Assembly: GCA_964007475.1 (NCBI GenBank)
Contig: OZ023275.1
Location: forward strand, 36,451,381 to 36,515,380
DNA from: Hybos culiciformis
Lineage: Eukaryota; Arthropoda; Insecta; Diptera; Hybotidae
Direction: 5' to 3'
Length of the DNA stretch: 64,000 nt
Shown here in pieces: positions 1 through 9,042 of this stretch (position 1 is its first letter; the number at the start of each line of letters is the position of its first letter). The translations under genes and the position numbers were made by a program. The notes under the pieces are model-generated. The model had not been told where the DNA came from and searched no databases. It saw only the letters and a list, made by a program, of their open reading frames with translations.

Positions 1-42
1 AATTTGGCTCTATAAAATATTTATTTATAATATTTGGAGTTA

Positions 43-508
43 ATTTTCACCTTACAGTGTGAGTGCAGTTGAAATGTAGGCAGAGCCTACACTGGTACAT
101 GCTGAGGTGAAAAATTTTCAGAAAAATATTTATTATCTTTCTTCTAGAAACTGTTCTTTATTTCTTATTCTAACACTACACAAATCTCCTTTTACTTTTC
201 CCTGCAGCGTGAGTGCAGTTTAAAAAAGTAGGCACAGTCTACACTGGTACATGCTGGGGAAAAGTTTCAGGAGAAATGTAAAGCTCTTTTTTTTCTTCAA
301 AACGAAATTCAACATCGTACAGTGTGAGTGCAGTTGAAATGTAGGCACAGTCTACACTGGTACATGCTGCGATTTTGAATTTCACATTGTACATGCTATA
401 AAAAAAAAAAAGCAAGTACAAGTTCCATGCCGACTTTTCTCCTTACAGTGTGAGTGCAGTCTAAAATGTGGGCACAGTCCACACTGGTACATGCTGGGGA
501 GATCAGTC
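43..508 (+). ncRNA. Candidate microRNA cluster of four tandem hairpins
   Basis: Four imperfect hairpins lie head to tail at about 43-114, 194-265, 304-383 and 432-508, each 70-80 nt. All share a 5' block CAGYGTGAGTGCAGT and a 3' block CACTGGTACATGCTG. The outer stems differ between copies but stay complementary within each: TTTTCACCT/AGGTGAAAA, ACTTTTCCC/GGGAAAAGT, GAAATTCAA/TTGAATTTC, TCTCC/GGAGA. The apical stem also co-varies: TGTAG/CTACA becomes TGTGG/CCACA in copy 4. Such compensatory change means the fold is maintained. Wobble pairs between the shared blocks are T-G on the plus strand and would be A-C mismatches on the minus strand, so plus-strand transcription is favoured. The size, the conserved arms and the clustering fit pre-miRNAs. 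I do not recognise the mature sequence as a named family. The cluster may extend beyond the left edge. A tandem hairpin satellite is the main alternative. Confidence 0.7.
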
Positions 509-828
509 TAATTGGAACATTTCTATTTATTAACTATCCAACCTTTTTCTAACTTAATAGAGCTAATTACCAAAATTTTCCTTCTTTTTCTAAAATTTTT
601 CTTTACTATACTTAAACGCTAAGCATTTCTATTATCTAAAGGACCTATAAAAACATATATATATATAATAATTGAAAATTTCTAAAGGAATGTAAAGAAG
701 ACAATTTTTTTTTAAATTATATATGATTTATATACTATAATATAAAAAAAAAAAAATCCTTGAAGGAACTTATATAATTTAGTAACAAAAAGTAAAAATA
801 AAAATAATAATAATCAAATTTTTATTAA
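509..828. other. AT-rich stretch upstream of Ty3/gypsy element
   Basis: No gene is visible. I looked for an LTR and a primer-binding site just before the gag start and found neither. TCTAAAGGA occurs twice (about 636-688). The 40 bases before the ATG are almost pure A/T. Confidence 0.5.
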
Positions 829-3585
829 ATGTCTGACAAAATAAGTAGAATAAAAAGTCTAGTAGAAACTTTGAGTAGACAAATTAACATAACAGAGCAT
901 TTGGCTACACAACCAACTTCACCAGAATTCAGTAGAATATACCCAGACTACCCCTCTAAATATGGCACACTTGGTTCCCAATCTTCAATTAGTCACCAAA
1001 CAAAGTATTCAAACTCTCCGATTAGAAGAGAAACTACGGAATACCCCAGATCTAACGCCCCAAGAAATCGAGGCCCAAGATCGAACAGACTAAGAAATTC
1101 TGAAGAACCATATTATAATAGGCAAGTACCGCGATATGACACAGAATTAGATCTCAAAAAACGGTTCGGTTTATTTTTCAACGGGGATGAGGTTGAAAAC
1201 TTTGTAAAAGATGTGGACAATCAAAGAATTGACCACAATATCTCAGATCGAGTATTAATTAATAATTTCCACCAATTACTCGACCCCTCAGTAAAAAAGT
1301 GGTATTTTCTTTATTTTAGAACACACAATAAACAAAATACTACCTGGAGAACTTTTAGTTCAGCCCTCGTAGACGAGTACGCTGATGCTCTTGATGAAGA
1401 TTTGAAAATCACGGAACTGGTTACGCGGAAACAAAAGTTAGGGGAAACATGGAGAGAATTTATTCTAACCATGATATCTCTCAATCAGAGGTTAGAATCT
1501 CCATTGAGTGAACCAAGGTTATGCAACCGAATAAAGTTGAATGCGAGGCGCGAATATCTAGAACCCTTGCAGGCAGTTGAAATATCAGATCTTAATACAC
1601 TTAGAACTAAACTAAGAATGATAGACTCCTGTCAAGAATCCAGACCGGTTTATACAATTTACCAAAATGAACCTTGTTATACCAAACCTTCAAACGATCG
1701 AAACAGGTATCGCGTACAAGACGATTTCTGTTATAACGAAACTTATAACGACAATTGCTACGAAAAAATGGCATTACAAAATACCAATAAACAGCCCTAC
1801 CTTAATACGACCAAATTTCAAGAAAGGTTTAAGGAACCTACTAAACCAAAAATAAATCAAATTCCAAGATCAACAACTCCTGAAATTAATATACGTTGTT
1901 GGAACTGTGAAATGCCAGGCCATGCGTTCATGGACTGCGCAGCCAATTTCAGACGAGTATTCTGCTACAAATGCGGAATGACTAATGAAGTTTCTCCTAC
2001 TTGCAAAAATTGCAATAAAACGAGTAAAGATAATGACGTAGGCCAAAATATAATTTTCTCTGACTCCATAGATAATGAGTTAAAAAATAATTATAATGAT
2101 AATTTTGAGAATAGCGAAAATTCTCAGAAGAAAAAAATTAAAATTTTAGAAAGACCTGAAATTCAAGAAATGGAGTATAAGCCAAAGAAACACTGGCCTC
2201 CATATTCTTTCAGAAAACAGAGATATGATAGAAAATGCGCAGAATTAGTAACATATAAAAATAGTAGTGAATTAAGATTTAACATAAATAGAACTCCTCG
2301 ATCAATAAAGAAAAAAAAGAATTCTGTACGCAAAGAAAATTTTTACAAAAATGTGAAAATCGATAAGTCTAACATTCTATCATCAATCATAAAAATTCCA
2401 CACGATAACCGACCCTATGTGAAAATTCAAGTTGGAAAAGTAACTCTTGAGGGTTTATTAGACTCAGGAGCCTCTATTTCTTGTTTAGGAAAAGACAAAA
2501 AATGGCTCGCTGAAAATACAAATTTTAAATTACACAAAATTTCAGAATCGGTAATAACCGCAGCCGGTAATAAAACCGATATAATAGGATACATATTAGT
2601 ACCTATTTCTTTTAATAATATATCGAAAATTTTAAAAATCCACGTAGTCCCTAAATTATCACAACAACTTTATCTTGGCGTAAATTTTTGGACAGAATTT
2701 AACTTGGCCCCCCAAATTTTTAATCCAATCGCAGAAATTTCTGAAACGGATCCAAATTTACATCCTTTAAATGTCAAAGAAAAATTAGAATTAGATTCTA
2801 TAAAGAAAATGTTTCCATCATATGCTATTGAAGGGTTAGGGTGTACTCATTTAGAACAACATGTTATAGACACAGGGGACAATGAACCAATTAAACAAAA
2901 ACATTATCCAATTTCCCCTGCCATACAAACCCTAATGTACGCCGAGGTAGATAGAATGCTGGAGATGGGCGTAATAGAAGAAAGCAATAGTGCTTGGACT
3001 TCGCCAGTAGTACTCGTTAGAAAACCAGGAAAGAACCGTTTATGTTTAGATTCGCGAAAAGTGAACGATTTGACAAAGAAAGACGCGTATCCTTTACCCA
3101 ACATTCAAGGACTGCTTGCGAGAATAGACAAAACCAAATACATTAGCAGTATAGATTTAAAAGACGCTTTCTGGCAGATTCCCTTAGAAAAAGATTCGCG
3201 GGAAAAAACTACGTTTGCAATCCCCGGTAGACCCCTTTATCACTTTACACGAATGCCGTTTGGACTCTGTAACGCAGCTCAGCGTATGTGTCGGCTTATG
3301 GACAAGGTAATTCCCCAACATCTGAAAGAAGAAGTAAAAGTTTACCTGGACGACTTAATGGTCGCCACCGAAAGTAAAGAACGCCACTTTCAACTTCTAA
3401 AAGAAGTTGCAATAGCCTTGAGAAAAGCAAATCTCACCATTAATGTTGAAAAATCTAAATTTTTCATGAAAGAGATAAAATACTTAGGATATTTAATTGG
3501 CGCGAACGGGACGAAACCAGACCCAGGGAAAATAACCGCAATTTCCCTGAGCCCAAAACCCTTAAACAAACCAGACGTTTTCTAG
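829..3585 (+). CDS. Gag-protease-reverse transcriptase part of Ty3/gypsy polyprotein
   Basis: The 918-residue frame fuses Gag and the first half of Pol without a stop between them. Residues 1-350 form a basic Gag-like region. A CCHC zinc knuckle of form CX2CX4HX4C lies at about 357-370. A second cysteine cluster at 379-392 has Glu where His is expected, so it may not bind zinc normally. The aspartic protease motif DSGA is at 545-548. Reverse transcriptase covers about 700-890 with conserved SSIDLKDAFWQIP and the catalytic YLDD at 839-842. The frame ends at a TAG right after the reverse transcriptase thumb region, where the RNase H half should continue. The remaining pol domains follow in the -1 frame. 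The ATG at 829 is the first in frame and is preceded by A-rich DNA. The family assignment is firm; the subfamily is not. Confidence 0.88.
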   Translation: MSDKISRIKSLVETLSRQINITEHLATQPTSPEFSRIYPDYPSKYGTLGSQSSISHQTKYSNSPIRRETTEYPRSNAPRNRGPRSNRLRNSEEPYYNRQVPRYDTELDLKKRFGLFFNGDEVENFVKDVDNQRIDHNISDRVLINNFHQLLDPSVKKWYFLYFRTHNKQNTTWRTFSSALVDEYADALDEDLKITELVTRKQKLGETWREFILTMISLNQRLESPLSEPRLCNRIKLNARREYLEPLQAVEISDLNTLRTKLRMIDSCQESRPVYTIYQNEPCYTKPSNDRNRYRVQDDFCYNETYNDNCYEKMALQNTNKQPYLNTTKFQERFKEPTKPKINQIPRSTTPEINIRCWNCEMPGHAFMDCAANFRRVFCYKCGMTNEVSPTCKNCNKTSKDNDVGQNIIFSDSIDNELKNNYNDNFENSENSQKKKIKILERPEIQEMEYKPKKHWPPYSFRKQRYDRKCAELVTYKNSSELRFNINRTPRSIKKKKNSVRKENFYKNVKIDKSNILSSIIKIPHDNRPYVKIQVGKVTLEGLLDSGASISCLGKDKKWLAENTNFKLHKISESVITAAGNKTDIIGYILVPISFNNISKILKIHVVPKLSQQLYLGVNFWTEFNLAPQIFNPIAEISETDPNLHPLNVKEKLELDSIKKMFPSYAIEGLGCTHLEQHVIDTGDNEPIKQKHYPISPAIQTLMYAEVDRMLEMGVIEESNSAWTSPVVLVRKPGKNRLCLDSRKVNDLTKKDAYPLPNIQGLLARIDKTKYISSIDLKDAFWQIPLEKDSREKTTFAIPGRPLYHFTRMPFGLCNAAQRMCRLMDKVIPQHLKEEVKVYLDDLMVATESKERHFQLLKEVAIALRKANLTINVEKSKFFMKEIKYLGYLIGANGTKPDPGKITAISLSPKPLNKPDVF

Positions 3586-3587
3586 GA

Positions 3588-5420
3588 ATGACTGGATGGT
3601 TTCAGCGTTTAATTCGAAACTACTCTACCATTGTCTCACCCATTACAGATTGCCTTAAAACAAAAAATTCAAATAATCATAAATTCAATTTTACAAATGA
3701 AGCTAGAAAAGCTTTCATAAAAATTAAAGAAATTCTAATCTCTGAACCTGTTTTAGCCCCCCCTGATTACGGAAAACCCTTTTTCATACAAACTGACGCA
3801 AGCCAATCCGGAATTGGAGCCGTTCTTTTCCAATATGACTCCGAAAATAATGAACACCCTGTAGCTTATATGTCAAAAAAGTTTAATGACACTCAAAACC
3901 GGTGGGCAGCTACAGAACAAGAGTGTTATGCGGTAGTTGAAGCTATAAAAAAATTCAGGATGTACGTAGAAGGAGTAAAATTTACCGTATTGACTGATTG
4001 CGCTTCCCTTCAGTGGTTAATGAAGTGTAAAGACCATCACGGAAAACTTTTTAGATGGTCCCTAAAACTTCAAGCTTTCGAGTTTGACGTACAACATAGA
4101 TCCGGCAAAAAGAATGTTGTGGCCGACACACTCTCTCGTTCATTTGGGATAGAGGAAATCTCAGCTCGTTCTCCAGATTTAGACCTTGATTCTAAAGAAT
4201 TTGAATCAGAAACTTACAGAGAAATTAGAGAAGCTATTGAAGACAATAGTGATAAGCTTCCAGATCTCAAGGTTGTGGGCAACAAAGTATTTAAAAGGGT
4301 AGAGTACAGAAAAGAGCAGGAAGTACCAGAATTCAACCTGTGGAGACTTTGGGTTCCGAACGAACTAATAAATGACGTGATAAAGAATAACCACGATCCT
4401 CCCCATTCAGCCCACGGCGGAATAGGAAAAACCCTCCATAAATTAAGAACAAAGTACTTTTGGCCAAGAATGTTTACCGACGTAAAACAATATATTTCTA
4501 ACTGTACAATTTGCAAAGAGACCAAACCTTCTAATCAGATTTTAAGACCTCCTATGGGAAATAAACCCATACCGGAAAGACCCTTCCAAAATTTATATAT
4601 TGATTTTTTAGGCCCATATCCAAGATCAAAATCAGGAAATACGTGCATCTTTATAATCTTAGATTCATTTTCTAAATACGTAATAATTCGACCATTACGT
4701 AAAGCTACTTCAGCTAATGCTATTAAAGTGTTAGATGAAGCCTTCAGTCTGTTTGGCTGTCCAGAATGTATCTTAAGCGATAATGGGACACAACTTATTT
4801 CAAAAGAATTCAATTCCTATTTGAAAAATTATGGTATAGAACATAAACTAACAGCTTTCTATTCCCCACAAGCCAACGCGAGCGAAAGGGTTAATGGCTC
4901 AATTCTCAATGCCATAAGAGCTTACATCGATGACGAACAGTATAACTGGGATGGCGATCTCGATAGCATAAGCACAGCTCTTCGCGCTAGCGTACATGAA
5001 GCGACCGGTATGTCTCCTTATTATATCCTGTTTGGACAGCATATGATAACCCATGGTAGCTCCTTTAAATTACTTAGGAAATTACACATGTTGGAGGGAG
5101 AAGATATAGACATATTACCCCCACCAGGATCCTTTCAAATTATAAAGGATATAGTAAAACGTAATTTAGAAAAATCTAAGGAAAAAGGAAGAAGATTGTA
5201 TGATAGGAAATGTAAAAATATCAAATATAAAATAGGTCAGACAGTATATAGAAGAAATTTTGCACAGAGTGACTTTAGCAAACACTTCAATGCGAAGTTA
5301 GGAAAGAAATTTATACCCTGTACTGTACTTAGAATTATAGGAAATAGTATTTACGAACTAAAAGATCTTACAGGTAGAAATCTTATAGGTCGTTATCATG
5401 CGAAGGACATTAAGACCTAA
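3588..5420 (+). CDS. RNase H-integrase part of Ty3/gypsy pol (separate frame)
   Basis: The 610-residue frame continues pol in the -1 frame relative to the upstream part. It opens before its first ATG, so that ATG is only the first Met after the break and not a biological start. RNase H has the expected acidic residues: FIQTDAS (Asp about 70), the TEQECYA region (Glu about 112) and LTDCAS (Asp about 137). Integrase follows with a His/Cys zinc-binding region (His in HDPPHSAHGG, Cys 306 and 309) and the catalytic triad at about D339, D398 and E433. The C-terminus has a basic tail. Because the break falls within pol and not at the gag/pol border, I read it as a damaging indel rather than a programmed frameshift, though a sequencing error in this A/C-rich stretch is possible. 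Confidence 0.85.
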   Translation: MTGWFQRLIRNYSTIVSPITDCLKTKNSNNHKFNFTNEARKAFIKIKEILISEPVLAPPDYGKPFFIQTDASQSGIGAVLFQYDSENNEHPVAYMSKKFNDTQNRWAATEQECYAVVEAIKKFRMYVEGVKFTVLTDCASLQWLMKCKDHHGKLFRWSLKLQAFEFDVQHRSGKKNVVADTLSRSFGIEEISARSPDLDLDSKEFESETYREIREAIEDNSDKLPDLKVVGNKVFKRVEYRKEQEVPEFNLWRLWVPNELINDVIKNNHDPPHSAHGGIGKTLHKLRTKYFWPRMFTDVKQYISNCTICKETKPSNQILRPPMGNKPIPERPFQNLYIDFLGPYPRSKSGNTCIFIILDSFSKYVIIRPLRKATSANAIKVLDEAFSLFGCPECILSDNGTQLISKEFNSYLKNYGIEHKLTAFYSPQANASERVNGSILNAIRAYIDDEQYNWDGDLDSISTALRASVHEATGMSPYYILFGQHMITHGSSFKLLRKLHMLEGEDIDILPPPGSFQIIKDIVKRNLEKSKEKGRRLYDRKCKNIKYKIGQTVYRRNFAQSDFSKHFNAKLGKKFIPCTVLRIIGNSIYELKDLTGRNLIGRYHAKDIKT

Positions 5421-5696
5421 AAATTTATGATATGAGAACTAGTTTTATAAATTTAGGTGATAAATCTTAAAATTAATTTATAATTACAAATTTTTAAATA
5501 ACAGAATTTTATGAATATATAATAATAATATATAAACATAATATATAATATATATAAATCTATATAAAAAAATCAATTATAAATAAAATATATATATATA
5601 TAATATGTACTTATATAATATAGAAAATATAAAATAAATAAATAAGAAATATTTTAAATAAATAAAAAAAAAATGAAAATCTTAAATAGTTCTAAG

Positions 5697-5744
<48 letters not shown>

Positions 5745-6080
5745 ATAAAATGGAAAAAAAATAAATAAATAAATAATAAAAATATATAAAAAAAATAAAA
5801 ATAAAAAAATAAAAAAAAAATAAATACAAAAAAAAATATATGTATGTATGACACAAAAAAATAAATTACAAAAAAAGTAAGATATATATATTTCAAGTTT
5901 ATAAGATATATAAAAATTATATAGTTTTAAGTTCAAATTATAAAAAAAAAAATATATATATTTGTAATAAAATTAAAGTTAAAACACAGTTACATATACA
6001 TCCATACACATCCATACACATCCATACACATACATACACAAAAACAAAGTTAAATCTGTTTTTTTAAGAAAAAAATTTTG
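5421..6080. other. A-rich 3' flank with 41-A tract and CATCCATACA microsatellite
   Basis: No gene is seen. The stretch contains an uninterrupted 41-A run at 5702-5742, then A-rich DNA with ATAAATAAAT-type repeats, and a CATCCATACA/CATACATACA microsatellite at about 5991-6045. Confidence 0.7.
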
Positions 6081-6150
6081 CCCGGCTAACTCAGTCGGTA
6101 GAACATGAGACTCTTTATCTCAAGGTCGGCTTCGAGCCCCACCTCTGTTC
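6081..6150 (+). pseudogene. tRNA-Lys(CTT)-like pseudogene
   Basis: The sequence starts GCCCGGCTAACTCAGTCGG, a good D-arm/A-box match to insect tRNA-Lys, and has an anticodon arm TGAGA-CTCTTTA-TCTCA with CTT in the anticodon position. The T-arm is damaged: TTCGAGCCCCAC is present but the 5' side of its stem is shortened. The 3' end does not pair with the 5' acceptor strand. It is therefore a decayed tRNA copy or the head of a tRNA-derived SINE, not a working tRNA gene. Confidence 0.7.
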
Positions 6151-6439
6151 TTTCTTAATCTTTTATTTCTGTTTAAACCTTCCCTTACTTTCTAGCTTCA
6201 ATCCACCACCTTTTGTGCGTGTGATTGAACCTAATTTGTTACCGTGAAGTTTAAAACTTGTTTTTAATTTTAATTCTCAACAGTGCATATAATATTATTT
6301 TTATATGATAAAATATGCCTAGTTAGCAATTCTAAATTTTAAATACAAATTACCTTTTTTTTTTGTTTTGTGTGAAATTGTTGTTGGAAATGCAATCAAA
6401 TTAATCATATAAAAGAGGTGCATTTTCAAAAATAATTTC
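6151..6439. other. AT-rich spacer
   Basis: No gene is seen. A stretch near 6347-6358 (AATTACC followed by T's) is the inverted complement of the A-run followed by GGTAATT at about 6461-6475. Confidence 0.5.
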
Positions 6440-6470
6440 ATACCAATTTTATTGTCTTACAAAAAAAAGG
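6440..6470. repeat. 31-bp direct repeat, copy 1 (partner at 7959-7989)
   Basis: The 31 bases here occur again, identical, at 7959-7989. The repeat starts ATACCAATTTTATTGTC and ends in eight A's and GG. The two copies bracket the structured island and the hAT MITE. Confidence 0.8.
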
Positions 6471-6510
6471 TAATTAATAATATGCCCTTAAAATTTTTTT
6501 CTCTTTAGGT

Positions 6511-6963
6511 GCTGGAGTTCTTATCCGAAGCCAAGTAGATTTTATCCACTTGGCCTAGGATGATAACTCCAGCCATGGTTGATATTAGAATGGAGCGTTG
6601 TAACGCCAGTTCTAATTTTCAACCCAAAACCCCCCGATCTTGGTGGAGGATTCTTGGGTCTATCCAAGAATCCAAAACTAAGACAATACCGGTCACCACA
6701 TGGATACTCCTACGGGAGTACCCATACTACGTTGTGGTATTATGACTGGTTCCACTGCCACTATCGATGAATTCAGGATCACTGAGCAATCATGATCTTG
6801 TGTCCATTGATGGTGACAGAGGAACACAGTCATAAGTGGACGGACTCATTGGTCGTTCCTTATCCCAACCAAAACGTGCGGTACCCGGTTGGGATAGGCT
6901 TCGAGTAAAACTGACCAATGAAGCTCCAGCCGATCGGTCAGAAGATGTCACTTGACATCTTCT
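6511..6963 (+). ncRNA. GC-rich island folding into seven consecutive hairpins; candidate structured RNA
   Basis: This segment is near 50% GC inside DNA that is around 80% AT. It reads as adjacent stem-loops: 6511-6573 (GCTGGAGTT/AACTCCAGC plus GCCAAGT/ACTTGGC), 6584-6616 (ATTAGAA/TTCTAAT), 6648-6673 (10 perfect bp GGATTCTTGG/CCAAGAATCC), 6691-6746 (TACTCC/GGAGTA), 6745-6829 (about 15 paired positions), 6847-6920 (CATTGGTC/GACCAATG enclosing TATCCCAACC/GGTTGGGATA) and 6940-6963 (11 perfect bp). GCTGGAG at 6511 could also pair with CTCCAGC near 6923. A pyrimidine-rich stretch ending CTTTAG sits just before the island and resembles a splice acceptor. Short frames on both strands match nothing I know. 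I do not recognise an rRNA, snRNA or 7SL signature. Strand is a guess; a mobile-element origin is possible. Confidence 0.5.
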
Positions 6964-7568
6964 GCACTTCAATTTCCTTAACTTTCAATTTCCAATACTA
7001 ACAAAGTTAGCCTACGGAATACAAGTCATAGCATAGAGACCCTTATTTTTTGTCAAGAAATAATAAAATTTTTTTCAAATACCTTTTTTTTATTATAAAG
7101 AAAAATAAATTTTAATCAATAAATAATAAAGAAAAAGAAGAAATTATAAAATAATTTTTTTACCCTTCTTCTTTAAAGTTTTGGTGAAGTAAAAACTTTT
7201 CACCTTGTATAATTACAATTAAAATTATATGTAAATGAAAAAAAAAAAAAAACTGACCAACCATAATAAAATTTTTTAAGTTCACTAAACCCCCTTACGT
7301 AAGTGAAGCTATAGCTTCAACAACAAAAAAAAAGTTTTTGATTTTCATACGACATAACGTAAGATTTTTTTTCAAGTTATAATATATTTCGATAAATTTA
7401 TAAACATAAATCTTCATACCCTTTAGTACTACCTTAAAAAATTTTTTTTTTAAAAGATTCGAAGCCAAATTTTCTTCAAGAAAAAAAATTAAATTCGAAA
7501 TAAAATTGGAAACAAATTTAATAAAATTAAATAAGATTTTATTTTTCTTTTCCTAATTAACTTTAATG
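6964..7568. other. AT-rich spacer
   Basis: No gene is seen. The stretch has several A and T homopolymers, including another ACC followed by T's near 7081 like those around 6350 and 8050. Confidence 0.5.
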
Positions 7569-7649
7569 CAGTGGTTCTTAACGTTTTCAAAGACGCGGAA
7601 CAAAATTATGTGTATATTTTTTTCGCGGAACACCGGTTATGAATCACTG
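7569..7649. mobile_element. 81-bp hAT-type MITE with near-perfect 8-bp TSD
   Basis: The left end CAGTGGTTCTTAACG and the right end (reverse complement CAGTGATTCATAACC) form imperfect terminal inverted repeats of the CAGTGGTTC type found in hAT elements. The flanks 7561-7568 (CTTTAATG) and 7650-7657 (TTTTAATG) match at 7 of 8 bases, which fits the 8-bp TSD of hAT insertions. CGCGGAAC occurs in both halves. There is no coding content. Confidence 0.72.
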
Positions 7650-8775
7650 TTTTAATGAAAAACAATTTCACCCTATGTAAATTTTTTACCTATATTCAAT
7701 AGTTTTTTTTATAATAAAAAAGAAATTAATTAATCTTAATACTAAATAAAAAAGTATAGTTAATTTTTTTTTAAAATGTTATGCCCAATAATAAATTTTT
7801 TTGAAAATAATTTTTGCCTATAACTTAATACAGATAGAATTTTCTGACAAGGAAATTGACTTGTATTTTGTATAGCTAAGCTACATTTTTATATTTCTAA
7901 TATTTTCTTTAAAATAAAATAATTTTTTTCTAATTAAAATTTTCTATTTTTATTTTGGATACCAATTTTATTGTCTTACAAAAAAAAGGCCAAACAAAAT
8001 TATGAAGTTGATATAAATAAACCATAAAAATTTCATACTGTGTGATGCATACCTTTTTTTTTTATGCAACAAAAAAAACAAACTCAGCTTACAACAGCAC
8101 CTCCACTTTAAGCCACAATCATATCAAAACAACAACCTGCACATTTTTTTATTGAACGAAATCTGCACATAATTTAAATATGCAATATGTATTGTATATA
8201 TGTAAGAAATAATTATGTTTAATAAAAACAAAAATCTACAAATAATATACATACAAAAAAAAAAAAATTGAATTAAGACAGTAAATAAAATATTGCTTTG
8301 AATTAATCATAAAACAAAATATGTACTGATTAAATATTGTTGTAAAATAAAAGCGATGAAATAAAGCAAAAGAAAATTTTGAGACGTTATTAAAATATTA
8401 AAATTTTATACCTATATAAAAAAAAAAAAAATGATATCAAATTATTGTTTCATGCGGCATAAGCAGCCAAATTAATGTAGTTTAGTTTAGAATAAAATTG
8501 TCGTAGGTATATTTAAGTTTCTTTTTTTTTTGTCAATAAAATTTTAATTTTAACATGAAATGTCTTTGACTTAATTTATTATTTTCATAGGTCCTAGGTA
8601 AAAGAAATGCAAGCGTAAGATCCAGCTATAGGTGGCCATAGCTGCGAGCTGAAGAATGACTCCTTAGTCATTTAGATTTAAGTTTTTTTTATTTTGAATT
8701 GGTTGGGGTTTTTGAAATATATTTTTTTTTATACCTCCTTTTACCTTCTATCTTAAAAAGACATCCTATAAATAT
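7650..8775. other. AT-rich DNA with small hairpin-bearing island near 8590-8680
   Basis: No gene is seen. The second copy of the 31-bp repeat is at 7959-7989. Around 8590-8680 the GC rises and two short stems appear: AGCTAT (8624-8629) with ATAGCT (8638-8643), and AATGACT (8655-8661) with AGTCATT (8666-8672). The island may belong to the nearby LTR remnant or be an independent fragment. Confidence 0.5.
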
Positions 8776-9040
8776 TGTTATGAACCCTCTGGTGTTCACT
8801 GTCGCGTACCCACCCAACGACGAGCTTAGACCCGGCCTGAGAACAGGATGTCCTAGACAGTGGACTCGGCACCAGCTTAAAATTTTGAAAGTAGAGCACC
8901 TTCTTTTGCCTCTACTTTCACCACTTTCCCTTTTTATTTTTATCAAAATTTTATGATAAATTTCTCAGAGTTCATCTTGAACTCAGAATTTTTGTGCTTA
9001 TATACAACCCCCGTTTTCAACAATAATTTAATTCATAACA
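8776..9040 (+). mobile_element. LTR of a degraded LTR retrotransposon
   Basis: The 265-bp segment begins TGTTATGAA and ends TTCATAACA, a perfect 9-bp inverted repeat with canonical TG...CA ends. A primer-binding site starts two bases after it. It is GC-richer than its surroundings. No gag or pol frame follows. A second copy of the LTR's last 16 bases (AATTTAATTCATAACA) lies at 9095-9110, as if a large internal deletion had joined the leader to the end of the 3' LTR. Confidence 0.78.
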
Positions 9041-9042
9041 AA

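Larger units (their letters stand above)
829..5420 (+). mobile_element. Ty3/gypsy-type retrotransposon coding region, LTRs not found, pol interrupted
   Basis: One element encodes gag, protease, reverse transcriptase, RNase H and integrase in that order, which is the Ty3/gypsy order. No envelope-like frame follows. The coding part is split by a single frame change near 3541-3588, between reverse transcriptase and RNase H. I found no pair of direct repeats flanking it. A run of 41 A (5702-5742) lies about 280 bp downstream. The copy is therefore either truncated at both ends or inserted without LTRs. Codon content is much less AT-biased than the flanking DNA, as expected for a coding element. 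Confidence 0.85.

Noticed and set aside
43..508. CRISPR array (repeats with regular spacing)
   Set aside because: The spacing is irregular, the repeats are hairpins with conserved arms on both sides, and the setting is eukaryotic.
829..5420. Programmed frameshift as the reason for the pol split
   Set aside because: Programmed shifts in these elements occur at the gag/pol border, which is in frame here; a shift between RT and RNase H is better explained by an indel.
5654..5936. Phe/Tyr-rich minus-strand frames
   Set aside because: They are translations of A-rich homopolymer DNA with no motif.
509..6080. LTR pair around the Ty3/gypsy element
   Set aside because: I compared the flanks by eye and found no repeated block or primer-binding site.
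6081..6150. Functional tRNA-Lys gene
   Set aside because: The T-stem is shortened and the acceptor stem does not pair.
6560..6972. Short frames on both strands in the structured island
   Set aside because: Both strands are equally open and no family is recognisable; pairing explains the sequence better.
8689..8956. Two opposing 85-codon frames
   Set aside because: They lie across the LTR remnant and have no coding signature.
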